Positions 1 through 6,868 of a stretch of DNA of 37,649 nucleotides are shown here, one piece after another; the first letter of the stretch is position 1; the number at the start of each line of letters is the position of its first letter. The translations under genes were made by a program, and so were the position numbers. The stretch spans positions 1 to 37,649 of the forward strand of contig WFNB01000122.1 of assembly GCA_015488755.1 (NCBI GenBank). Direction: 5' to 3'. The stretch is from Gammaproteobacteria bacterium (GTDB lineage Bacteria > Pseudomonadota > Gammaproteobacteria > GRL18). A model generated the notes under the pieces. The model did not search any database, had not been told where the DNA came from, and saw nothing but the letters and a program-made list of their open reading frames with translations.

Positions 1-318
1 GATTACAACATTGTTGCTACCGTTTGGTTAATTTAAGTATTATCTTTACTTTCTTCTAGTAGTCTTAACTTACTTAAATGTAATTTACAACCGCAACAGC
101 TTCTATTAATAAACTATTCATAATTAAAATTATATCTGATGTTTATTTCAGCTCGTTGTTGACCTCTTTTTGTAAAATTTAAGTATTTGTGTTCAGGATG
201 ATTTCACTGTTCATCTCAAAGTATTTTTTAATTATATAAAATGGTTTAGAGTCGAATCCGAGCTTTAATTCAATATTCATTATACAGTATATAATTAAAT
301 ACAATACAGAGATGCCGT
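1..318. other. AT-rich non-coding leader region
   Basis: No convincing gene is visible in this stretch on either strand. It is very AT-rich and ends just before the first PilJ-domain gene. AT-rich runs at about 270-305 could hold that gene's promoter, but no clear -35/-10 pair or operator stands out. Confidence 0.5.
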
Positions 319-1104
319 ATGACTTTTACAATAAAGACTTCCTTTCTTTTCTTTTTTCTTAGCATTGTGCTTATTCAGCCACTATTTGCTGCAGCAAAAC
401 CAAGTACAGCTGCGTTAGTTGATATAGCTGGAAAGCAGAGAATGCTTTCACAAAAAATTGCTAAATCTTATTTTTTCTATGGTCAAGGTATCCGTCCTGA
501 AAAAACCAATAAACAAATGTTGGATAGTTTAACCTTGTTTAATAAAAATCATGAGATATTAAAAGCAAATATAAAAAATTCAGATATACATGATATGTTG
601 CTTTATATTGAGCTGAGTAAAGATGAGTTACCTGCAATAATAAAAGCACCTTATAGCAAGAAAAATGGAACTCTGATGCTGGACTATAGTGAAACATTAC
701 TAGAAGCAAGTAATGATATTGTTAAACGTCTTGAAGCAAGCAGTGGTACCAAAAAAGAAAAAATTATTAATCTATCAGGTCGCCAAAGAATGCTTACTCA
801 GCGTATTGCGAAATATTATATTGCTTATCAAGCGGGTTTTAAGGATAAGAACCTTGTTAAGCATTTAAAAGATGCTATGAAAGAGTTTGAAACTGCTCAT
901 AAACTGCTTGGTGAATACAAAAAAAATACACCAGAGATAAATGAAGAGTTGAATAAAGTAGCTCGCTTATGGAATGTGGTTAATAAATTTTTTAGTAAGG
1001 TAGAAAAAGGTGGCCTACCTGTTATTGTACTATCTACTACGGATAAAATGATGGCTTCAATGAACCGTGTGACTGAGATGTATGTTAGTTTGCTTAACAA
1101 GTAA
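319..1104 (+). CDS. secreted PilJ-domain (type IV pili MCP N-terminal-like) protein
   Basis: This 261-residue protein starts with a Sec signal peptide (hydrophobic residues about 8-24, ending in LFAAA). Two copies of the PilJ-type sensory motif follow, GKQRMLSQKIAKSYFFYGQG near residue 38 and GRQRMLTQRIAKYYIAYQAG near residue 154, each in a helical region. This domain is normally the extracytoplasmic sensor of PilJ chemoreceptors and related NarX/NarQ-like proteins. Here there is no transmembrane signalling module, so the protein is probably a free periplasmic helical-bundle protein, perhaps a ligand-binding partner of a sensor encoded elsewhere. A diverged paralogue follows 46 bp downstream. 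The domain call is fairly secure; the function is unknown. Confidence 0.75.
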   Translation: MTFTIKTSFLFFFLSIVLIQPLFAAAKPSTAALVDIAGKQRMLSQKIAKSYFFYGQGIRPEKTNKQMLDSLTLFNKNHEILKANIKNSDIHDMLLYIELSKDELPAIIKAPYSKKNGTLMLDYSETLLEASNDIVKRLEASSGTKKEKIINLSGRQRMLTQRIAKYYIAYQAGFKDKNLVKHLKDAMKEFETAHKLLGEYKKNTPEINEELNKVARLWNVVNKFFSKVEKGGLPVIVLSTTDKMMASMNRVTEMYVSLLNK

Positions 1105-1150
1105 GTAATGATAATTTACATTTATTGTAATTTAATATGGGGTGTTAAAC

Positions 1151-1999
1151 ATGAGATTAATATTAAAACAAGTGAAAAAGATAAATTTAAAACTACCTGT
1201 TTTGAGTACATTGGTACTCTCATTAATGATATCAGTGCCATCAGTGGCAGGTAATTTATCTTTATTAACAACAGCAACATTAAAAGCAGACAAAAATTTA
1301 GTTCCTTCAAGTCTGTCTTCTGAGTTGTCAGCCTCTAATACTTTGGATGCTGCACAACGATTACAAATACTCTCTCAAATTATAGCAAAAGATTATTTTT
1401 TTATTGCTCAGCAACTTAGAGAAGAGCAAGCGAATATTGAAATCGAGCAATCTATTCGGGCAATGAATAAGCAGATTAGCCTTATTCATGCTAAAAATAA
1501 AAATGAAGACATAGCAAATTTATTGACCTATTTGCAGGATGTCGCAATAGATTTTAAACACGTATTAAAACAAAATTACACTAAAAAAAATGGTACCTTA
1601 GTTTTAGATTATAGTGAAACACTGTACGAAGGTGCGCAGTCCATTATTAGCCAACTGGCTTCAAAAAATGAAAAACATAATGATCTGATTGCCCAACAAC
1701 AGTTAATATTACAGCGGATAAGCAAATTTTACATTGCTTATCAGGCAGGCTTTAGTGATAAAACGATGACCCAGCAACTACAAAAATCTGTTGCAGAGTT
1801 TGAAGAAGGGGTTAATAAAATTAGCCATCAACACTATGGTAATGGTTTGGAAAATGAAGTTAACAAACTTAAGAGATATTGGCCAATTGCTAAGAAATTT
1901 TATTTAGGGATGGAAAAGGGAGATTTGACACTGATTGTCTTTATTTCTACTGATCATATAAATTCTTCCTTGAATAAACTGATTATTTCACAGTCATAA
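1151..1999 (+). CDS. secreted PilJ-like protein, diverged paralogue of the upstream gene
   Basis: This 282-residue protein begins with a basic n-region and a hydrophobic segment ending in SVAG, a Sec signal. The start is placed at the ATG at 1151 because a GGGGTG element lies six bases ahead of it; an upstream GTG at 1142 is possible. It keeps the architecture of the preceding protein, including the shared stretch KNGTL-LDYSETL and the AYQAGFSDK ending of the second motif. The hallmark GRQRMLSQ residues have drifted: the first motif reads AAQRLQILSQIIAKDYFF and the second QQQLILQRISKFYIAYQAGF. The pair is therefore a tandem duplication in which the second copy has changed its probable ligand-contacting residues. 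It lies tail to tail with rtcR. Function unknown. Confidence 0.7.
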   Translation: MRLILKQVKKINLKLPVLSTLVLSLMISVPSVAGNLSLLTTATLKADKNLVPSSLSSELSASNTLDAAQRLQILSQIIAKDYFFIAQQLREEQANIEIEQSIRAMNKQISLIHAKNKNEDIANLLTYLQDVAIDFKHVLKQNYTKKNGTLVLDYSETLYEGAQSIISQLASKNEKHNDLIAQQQLILQRISKFYIAYQAGFSDKTMTQQLQKSVAEFEEGVNKISHQHYGNGLENEVNKLKRYWPIAKKFYLGMEKGDLTLIVFISTDHINSSLNKLIISQS

Positions 2000-2091
2000 T
2001 AAATAGTTGTACTAATTTTATTTACAATATATGACTATTTGATAGAACTTAGTTGCCATTTAAACAAAGATGACAGAGATAATATTGGTTG

Positions 2092-3750
2092 TTATTTCTG
2101 TAATTTTTCAAAGCTTAAATTATAGCGCTCTAATATTTGTTTTACTCGATGAGAATCGTTTTGACTTTTCTTTAAAAGGCGGGAATGCTTGAATAGTTTC
2201 CGCCCAGCATCAGCCATAGATGATGCTTCTTGGCATACTTCAATAACACCATTGAGAATGATTTTTTCATACTTATCCAATTGGCTTGTTACTTCTTGTC
2301 CTAATAAGTCATCTAAATTTATATCATGATCAGAGTGTTTTTTTGATGTATTATTATCATACCAATTATGCAACAAGCGTTTTATTTCATCTTCGACAAC
2401 CTCTAAAGATATTCGACCATTATCAGAAAGTGTCCCCATACGAATAATGCTGGCATTTAGATCTCTAAAATTGGCACTCCACAATGCCTCAGCTGATGAG
2501 GCAAATTGTATATACTTTTCCTTTGCTTGTTTGTTAAAACGCAGTAGCGAGCCTGTTTTCTGGCTATAACTTTCTAGCTCAAAGTAGATATTAGGTTCAA
2601 GATCTTCGATACGTTCTTTAAGTGAAGGCAATTGATAGGTCCATAAATTAATACGTGCTAATAAATCTTCTCGAAATAATCCTTGCTTAACTAATTGGTG
2701 AAAATTTTTATTTGTACCGGCAATTAATTGAAAATTGCTAGAGCTTTCTTTGTCTGAGCCAAAGGGAAGAAAAGTTTTTTCTTCAATTGCTCGTAATAGC
2801 ATGGCTTGTTCATCCAGACCTAATTCACCAATTTCATCGAGAAATAATAAACCACCATCGGCACTTTTTAATAAGCCACAGCGATGGCTGGTGGCTCCTG
2901 TATAGGAACCTTTTATATGCCCAAACAAGGCAGACATGGCATTATCTCCTCGTAACGTGGCGCAATTAACCACAATAAAATCACCATAGAATTGCCCTCG
3001 CTGTTTTTTTAACTGATAAATGCGTTTAGCTAATTGGCTTTTTCCTGCACCCGTTGGCCCTGTTAATAAAATAGCTTCTTGTGACCGAATAGAAACTTTT
3101 TCTAATTGCTCAATCATGCTGTTAAATTGTTTGTTTAGTGTCTTAATACCACTTTTTAAATAAGTGGTGCCCTCTGTATGTTCATGATGAAAACGAGAGG
3201 CAATTTGATCATATTTAGATAGATCTAGATCGATAATTTGATAGCTTCCCAAACCATTTTTAGATGAGTCTTTACTGGTTTGTCTCTTACTTTGTGTGTG
3301 TGTGAGAAGAGGAGATGTTTGGATTAATTTCCCGGGTAAATAATGGGTTTCAGTGAGTAAATATAAGCAGATCTGCGCTACATGAGTTCCAGTGGTAATA
3401 TGAATTAAATAATCCTCTTGATCACGTTTAAAGTGATACTGCTGACTAAAATCAAATAGAGCATTATACACATCCTCAAAATCCCACGGATCTTGAAAAT
3501 TCAGATGATGGTGTTGGATCTCTGTTTCAGGTGATATACGGATAATGTCTTCGCTGATTTGATTGGCTAGGGCTTGGAACTCAGGTTGAAATAAAAGCTC
3601 CATGCGATCAATTAGCAAATCATCCTGTTGGCACATTGAAATGGTAGGACGCCATTTAGACCAACGTCTTTCCCCTCGACCACGCTGATCCAATACGGTG
3701 CCTAAAATGCTAAAGGCGACAGTTTTTATTTGTCTATTTTTATTCTTCAT
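2092..3750 (-). CDS. rtcR: RtcR, sigma-54-dependent activator of the RNA-repair operon
   Basis: This 552-residue protein matches E. coli RtcR throughout. The first 185 or so residues form the divergent CARF sensor domain, including RRWSKWRPT (29-37) and HITTGTHVAQIC (117-128). The AAA+ domain has Walker A GPTGAGKS (231-238), Walker B LLFLDE (301-306) and the sigma-54 contact loop, which reads GSYTGA (281-286) instead of the usual GAFTGA. A C-terminal helical DNA-binding region follows. In Salmonella the CARF domain binds 5' tRNA fragments ending in 2',3'-cyclic phosphate and RtcR then oligomerises and activates rtcBA. The gene is divergent from rtcB, and the 207-bp gap holds inverted repeats and a sigma-54 promoter. 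Confidence 0.96.
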   Translation of the reverse strand: MKNKNRQIKTVAFSILGTVLDQRGRGERRWSKWRPTISMCQQDDLLIDRMELLFQPEFQALANQISEDIIRISPETEIQHHHLNFQDPWDFEDVYNALFDFSQQYHFKRDQEDYLIHITTGTHVAQICLYLLTETHYLPGKLIQTSPLLTHTQSKRQTSKDSSKNGLGSYQIIDLDLSKYDQIASRFHHEHTEGTTYLKSGIKTLNKQFNSMIEQLEKVSIRSQEAILLTGPTGAGKSQLAKRIYQLKKQRGQFYGDFIVVNCATLRGDNAMSALFGHIKGSYTGATSHRCGLLKSADGGLLFLDEIGELGLDEQAMLLRAIEEKTFLPFGSDKESSSNFQLIAGTNKNFHQLVKQGLFREDLLARINLWTYQLPSLKERIEDLEPNIYFELESYSQKTGSLLRFNKQAKEKYIQFASSAEALWSANFRDLNASIIRMGTLSDNGRISLEVVEDEIKRLLHNWYDNNTSKKHSDHDINLDDLLGQEVTSQLDKYEKIILNGVIEVCQEASSMADAGRKLFKHSRLLKKSQNDSHRVKQILERYNLSFEKLQK

Positions 3751-3763
3751 GCTATCTAAAATA

Positions 3764-3795
3764 ATATATTTCTATCTTAAAAGATAGAAATATAT
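3764..3795. promoter_or_regulatory. perfect 15-bp inverted repeat, candidate RtcR operator
   Basis: ATATATTTCTATCTT at 3764-3778 and its exact reverse complement at 3781-3795 are separated by AA. The palindrome starts 13 bp upstream of the rtcR start codon and about 100 bp upstream of the rtcB sigma-54 promoter, a usual distance for an enhancer-type activator site. It could serve RtcR binding and autoregulation. It is very AT-rich, so a purely structural role is possible. Confidence 0.45.
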
Positions 3796-3833
3796 TTTTA
3801 TAAGTATTCAGCAGATGATTATAAAAGTAATTA

Positions 3834-3857
3834 GTTTTATATAACTTTTTATAAAAC
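3834..3857. promoter_or_regulatory. second inverted repeat upstream of the rtcB promoter
   Basis: GTTTTATA at 3834-3841 and TATAAAAC at 3850-3857 form perfect 8-bp arms around an 8-bp spacer. With the 3764-3795 palindrome it could make a pair of upstream activator sites for RtcR. Its low complexity makes a chance origin possible. Confidence 0.3.
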
Positions 3858-3894
3858 AATAAGATATAAATGTTTTTTACAAATGCTTATTATT

Positions 3895-3910
3895 TGGCAC
3901 AAGTCTCGCT
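3895..3910 (+). promoter_or_regulatory. sigma-54 promoter of the rtcBA operon
   Basis: TGGCACAAGTCTCGCT fits the -24/-12 pattern TGGCAC-N5-TTGCW with correct spacing between the invariant GG (3896-3897) and GC (3908-3909). Transcription would start near 3921, leaving a leader of about 37 nt before the rtcB ATG. The RtcR gene next to it supports the assignment. Confidence 0.8.
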
Positions 3911-3957
3911 ATATAACAAGGGAGAATAGAAATAAACAGTTTAACTAGGAAATAATT

Positions 3958-5205
3958 ATGAGTGAAAACAGACAACCTATAAATCCTCACTATGAAGTAA
4001 TGGAATCCACTAATGTGCCTATTAAATCATGGACTTGTGGGGTACCGTTTGAAGATCAGGCCAAAGAGCAATTAAAAAATGTTGCTAGTCTGCCTTTTAT
4101 TCATAAATGGGTGGCGGCCATGCCCGATGTACATCTTGGTAAAGGAGCAACTATTGGTAGTGTGGTACCTACTATAGGGGCTGTTATCCCAGCTGCTGTT
4201 GGTGTGGATATTGGCTGTGGCATGATGGCTGTGCGTACTAGCTTAACAGCAAGCCAGTTGCCTGATAATCTTTTAGCTATGCGCTCAGCTATTGAAGTAG
4301 CTGTCCCTCATGGACGCTCTAAACGTTTTCGTAGAGGGACACGAGATAAAGGCTCATGGCAAAATTTACCGGAAGATGTAATGCAAGCATGGCAGAGTAT
4401 TGCTAGTGAGTTTGATGTCTTAAAAGAAAAGCATCGAGTGTTAAAGAACACCAATAATGTGAACCATTTAGGTACTTTAGGGACAGGTAATCACTTTATT
4501 GAGATTTGTTTGGATGAGCAGGATAGTGTGTGGTTTATGCTTCATAGTGGCTCTCGAGGTGTAGGTAATAAAATAGGTACTCATTTTATAGAATTAGCAA
4601 AAAAGGATATGGAACGCTGGATGATTCATTTGCCAGATAAAGATTTGGCTTATCTACCAGAAGGAACGGATCATTTTAATGAGTATGTTGAAGCCGTTGA
4701 ATGGGCACAATCGTTTGCCAGAATTAATCGGGAAGTGATGATGAATCGGGTGATTCAAGCGGTGAAGTCTAGTCTCAAACTTGACTTTTCAACACAGTTA
4801 GAAGCAGTGAATTGTCACCATAATTATATTTCCAGAGAACACCATTATGGCAAGAATGTCATTGTTACTCGAAAGGGGGCTGTACGAGCAAGAGAAGGTG
4901 AAATGGGGATTATACCGGGTAGTATGGGGGCTCGTTCATTTATTGTTCGAGGCTTAGGTAATGCAGAAAGCTTCTGTAGTTGCAGTCATGGAGCAGGACG
5001 GGTGATGTCTCGGACTAAGGCAAAAAAAATAGTTTCTATAGATGAACATTTAAAAGCGACTCAAGGTGTTGAGTGTCGTAGGGATAAAGATGTGTTAGAT
5101 GAGACCCCCGCAGCCTATAAACCAATAGAAAAAGTAATGGCGGCACAGAGTGATTTGGTTGAAATCGTGTATACCTTAAAGCAAGTCGTTTGTGTAAAAG
5201 GATAA
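3958..5205 (+). CDS. rtcB: RtcB, GTP-dependent 3'-phosphate RNA ligase
   Basis: RtcB joins RNA 3'-phosphate or 2',3'-cyclic-phosphate ends to 5'-OH ends, the ends left by most anticodon nucleases. The protein is 415 residues, close to E. coli RtcB. Visible signatures are DVHLGKGATIGSVVP (57-71), the metal-site segment GVDIGCGMMAV (82-92), GTGNHFIEI (175-183), LHSGSRGVGNK (195-205) and the nucleotidylation segment CSCSHGAGRVMSR with catalytic His344. The start ATG is preceded by AGGAAA. It is the first gene after the sigma-54 promoter, with rtcA 42 bp downstream. No archease or PrfH gene is nearby. Confidence 0.97.
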   Translation: MSENRQPINPHYEVMESTNVPIKSWTCGVPFEDQAKEQLKNVASLPFIHKWVAAMPDVHLGKGATIGSVVPTIGAVIPAAVGVDIGCGMMAVRTSLTASQLPDNLLAMRSAIEVAVPHGRSKRFRRGTRDKGSWQNLPEDVMQAWQSIASEFDVLKEKHRVLKNTNNVNHLGTLGTGNHFIEICLDEQDSVWFMLHSGSRGVGNKIGTHFIELAKKDMERWMIHLPDKDLAYLPEGTDHFNEYVEAVEWAQSFARINREVMMNRVIQAVKSSLKLDFSTQLEAVNCHHNYISREHHYGKNVIVTRKGAVRAREGEMGIIPGSMGARSFIVRGLGNAESFCSCSHGAGRVMSRTKAKKIVSIDEHLKATQGVECRRDKDVLDETPAAYKPIEKVMAAQSDLVEIVYTLKQVVCVKG

Positions 5206-5247
5206 TATCAGTATTGAGACAAAGAAGAGTATGTAAAGGAAAGAAAA

Positions 5248-6282
5248 ATGAAAATAATTGATGGTTCACAAGGTGAAGGTGGTGGTCAAATTTTGCGAAC
5301 TGCATTATCTTTGTCGATGTGTTTAAAACAACCCATTAAATTGCATAGCATTCGTGCAGGGCGTAAAAAATCGGGTTTGTTACGCCAGCATTTAACCTGT
5401 GTTCGGGCAGCGAAAGAAGTTTGTCAAGCTAAGGTAATAGGTGATTATCTAGGCTCTGATAGTATTGAATTTTACCCCGGTAATATTCAATCTGGAGACT
5501 ATCATTTTGCCATTGCTACAGCAGGCAGTACAACACTGGTGTTTCAAACTATTTTACCGGCTTTATCTATGGCAGATGATATGTCTAGCGTGGTATTTGA
5601 AGGTGGTACTCATAATAGTCATGCACCGAGTTTTGATTTTATTGATCAAGCCTTTCTACCTATTATTGAATTATTGGGAATTCGAGTGGAAAGAACACTG
5701 ATAAAGTATGGCTTTTATCCTAATGGCGGGGGGCAGTGGCAAGCAAAAATATACCCTATCAATACAAATAAGGGAGAGCAGAAAAGAAAAACCGTTTCTT
5801 TGTCTCAACGTGGTGCCATTTTAGCCAGAAAAGCCCAGGTTATTTCAAGTCAAATTCCTGCGCATATTGGTGTTCGTGAATTAAAGAAAATAAAGAAACA
5901 ATGCCATTGGCAAGAAGATGAATTACAGCATTGTTTTGTTGATTCTTATGGGCCAGGGAATATTGTTTCTTTGCGATTGAAAGCAAAGCATGTTAATGAA
6001 GTGTTTGAAGCTGTAGGTAGTTTAGGTATACCTGCTGAACAGGTTGCAACACAGGCAATTAAAGCAATGAAAGACTATTTGCAAACAGATGTTGTTATAG
6101 GGATACACTTGGCTGATCAGTTACTATTGCCGTTAGTGTTGGCATCTGGAGGTTGTTATACAACCTTAAAACCCAGTTCACACACCGTAACAAACATACA
6201 GATCATTGAGTTGTTTATGAAAAATACAATTGTGATTGAACAACTCAATGAGCGTAATTATAACATTATCGTAGCACCATGA
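5248..6282 (+). CDS. rtcA: RtcA, RNA 3'-terminal phosphate cyclase
   Basis: RtcA converts RNA 3'- or 2'-phosphates to 2',3'-cyclic phosphates through an adenylylated histidine, and in Salmonella it is needed to make the RtcR-activating ligand. The 344-residue protein has the family's opening IDGSQGEGGGQILRTAL (4-20), GTHNSHAPSFDF (120-131), the loop GFYPNGGGQW (155-164) and the C-terminal SSHTVTNIQ with His312 in the position of the catalytic histidine. AAAGGA lies upstream of the ATG. Translation stops at 6282, and nearly 590 bp of structured non-coding DNA follow before the next gene. Confidence 0.97.
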   Translation: MKIIDGSQGEGGGQILRTALSLSMCLKQPIKLHSIRAGRKKSGLLRQHLTCVRAAKEVCQAKVIGDYLGSDSIEFYPGNIQSGDYHFAIATAGSTTLVFQTILPALSMADDMSSVVFEGGTHNSHAPSFDFIDQAFLPIIELLGIRVERTLIKYGFYPNGGGQWQAKIYPINTNKGEQKRKTVSLSQRGAILARKAQVISSQIPAHIGVRELKKIKKQCHWQEDELQHCFVDSYGPGNIVSLRLKAKHVNEVFEAVGSLGIPAEQVATQAIKAMKDYLQTDVVIGIHLADQLLLPLVLASGGCYTTLKPSSHTVTNIQIIELFMKNTIVIEQLNERNYNIIVAP

Positions 6283-6337
6283 ATGGTGTAATACGATAAG
6301 TAAACCTCTTTGAGATGACTGACAATAAAACAATGGC

Positions 6338-6355
6338 TCTGGTTCATAACCCAGA
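6338..6355 (+). other. hairpin resembling the anticodon arm of initiator tRNA
   Basis: TCTGGTTCATAACCCAGA folds as a 5-bp stem (TCTGG with CCAGA) around an 8-base loop containing CAT in the context TTCATAAC. It resembles the initiator tRNA arm GGGCTCATAACCC. No D or T arm is recognisable around it, so it is either an isolated fragment or a chance match. Confidence 0.35.
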
Positions 6356-6455
6356 CCTGTGCACTTAAACTAGGGTGTTTAATGACTTATTTATATAAGC
6401 ATTTCATGTCTATTGTACGGTGTATACAGTTTTATTTATGCAGTATTTCAAAGCC

Positions 6456-6529
6456 TGAAGATAGCTCATCGGGTAGAGCAACTGATATTTAATCAGTGTG
6501 TAGCAGGTTCGAATCCTGCTCTTCAACCA
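6456..6529 (+). ncRNA. tRNA-Lys(UUU)-like RNA with non-canonical features
   Basis: A full cloverleaf can be drawn. The acceptor pairs TGAAGA (6456-6461) with TCTTCA (6520-6525), followed by A and an encoded CCA (6527-6529). U8 and A9 are present. The D arm is GCTC/GAGC, the anticodon arm ACTGA/TCAGT with loop TATTTAA, the variable loop GTGTA, and the T arm GCAGG/CCTGC with loop TTCGAAT. The sequence is most like tRNA-Lys, with UUU at 6488-6490. Three oddities argue against a normal translating tRNA: the 1:72 acceptor pair is missing, position 33 is A instead of the near-universal U, and the usual R15-Y48 Levitt pair is replaced by U15-A48. Its place inside the rtc operon suggests a role in tRNA-damage sensing or repair. 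A decayed tRNA gene is the alternative. Confidence 0.75.
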
Positions 6530-6530
6530 A

Positions 6531-6586
6531 CCTCTTAGTTGGTCTATGGTAAGGCATCAGCCTGTGGTTCGACTCCACATATTAGA
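6531..6586 (+). ncRNA. minimal tRNA-like module with D and T arms but no anticodon arm
   Basis: Two bases after the CCA of the tRNA-Lys-like element there is a D-arm-like hairpin (GTCT 6542-6545, loop ATGGTA, AGGC 6552-6555). Seven bases later comes a perfect T arm (TGTGG 6563-6567, loop TTCGACT, CCACA 6575-6579). The anticodon arm is absent. The flanks TCTTAGT and TATTAGA pair only partly (four of seven), so an acceptor stem is weak and no CCA is encoded. GTAAGGC resembles tRNA-Gln D arms. Such a core resembles the tRNA-like module of bacterial Y RNAs, but decay of a tandem tRNA gene is equally consistent. Confidence 0.5.
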
Positions 6587-6682
6587 ATATTGAAAAATAT
6601 TCATTTGCTTTTGGTTCCTGTGATTATAATTTTTAATCACAACTGCTATTTAGCTTTGAATTAAAACAGCAAAGAAGTAGCA
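6585..6682 (+). other. series of hairpins after the tRNA-like modules
   Basis: Three local stems follow directly. GAATATT/AATATTC closes a GAAA tetraloop (6585-6602). TGTGATTA/TAATCACA has a 7-base loop (6619-6641). TGCTA/TAGCA (6644-6648, 6678-6682) encloses CTTTG/CAAAG (6654-6658, 6670-6674). None is followed by a T run, so they are not ordinary terminators. They may be part of a longer structured RNA. Confidence 0.5.
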
Positions 6683-6868
6683 AAATAACATGTCTGATTA
6701 AGTAGAGCAAGAGATGTCTAACACAAAGGAATGTATTGAGTAGAGCGATATTAAACAGCCAGTTATTTTAACGCGGGTGGCAGTGTCCATAGTGCATTTT
6801 AATCCGTTTAATAGTAGTGGAACCAAAGTATTTAAAGAGATAGATAATCAAACAGTAAGGAGTTTGCC

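Larger units (their letters stand above)
6283..6868 (+). ncRNA. structured non-coding region with several tRNA-like pieces in the rtc operon
   Basis: No credible protein gene occurs between rtcA and the slipin gene. The stretch contains an initiator-tRNA-like anticodon arm (6338-6355), a near-complete tRNA-Lys-like sequence (6456-6529), a module of D arm plus T arm without anticodon arm (6542-6579), a GNRA hairpin (6585-6602) and two further hairpins (6619-6641, 6644-6682). The D-arm word GTAGAGC recurs at 6473, 6702 and 6740. No separate promoter is obvious, so it is probably cotranscribed with rtcBA and processed. Enteric rtc operons encode Y RNAs with tRNA-like modules bound by Ro60, but no Ro60 gene is visible here. 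The limits of the mature RNAs are unknown. Confidence 0.7.

Noticed and set aside
6275-6288. CACCAT-GA-ATGGTG hairpin at the end of rtcA as a terminator
   Set aside because: The loop is only two bases and there is no T run.
6456-6529. Ordinary tRNA-Lys gene
   Set aside because: A33, the missing 1:72 pair and the U15-A48 combination make a normal translating tRNA unlikely, although it cannot be excluded from sequence alone.
6774-6800. Second sigma-54 promoter ahead of the slipin gene
   Set aside because: TGGCAG is followed by GC at the wrong distance from the GG.
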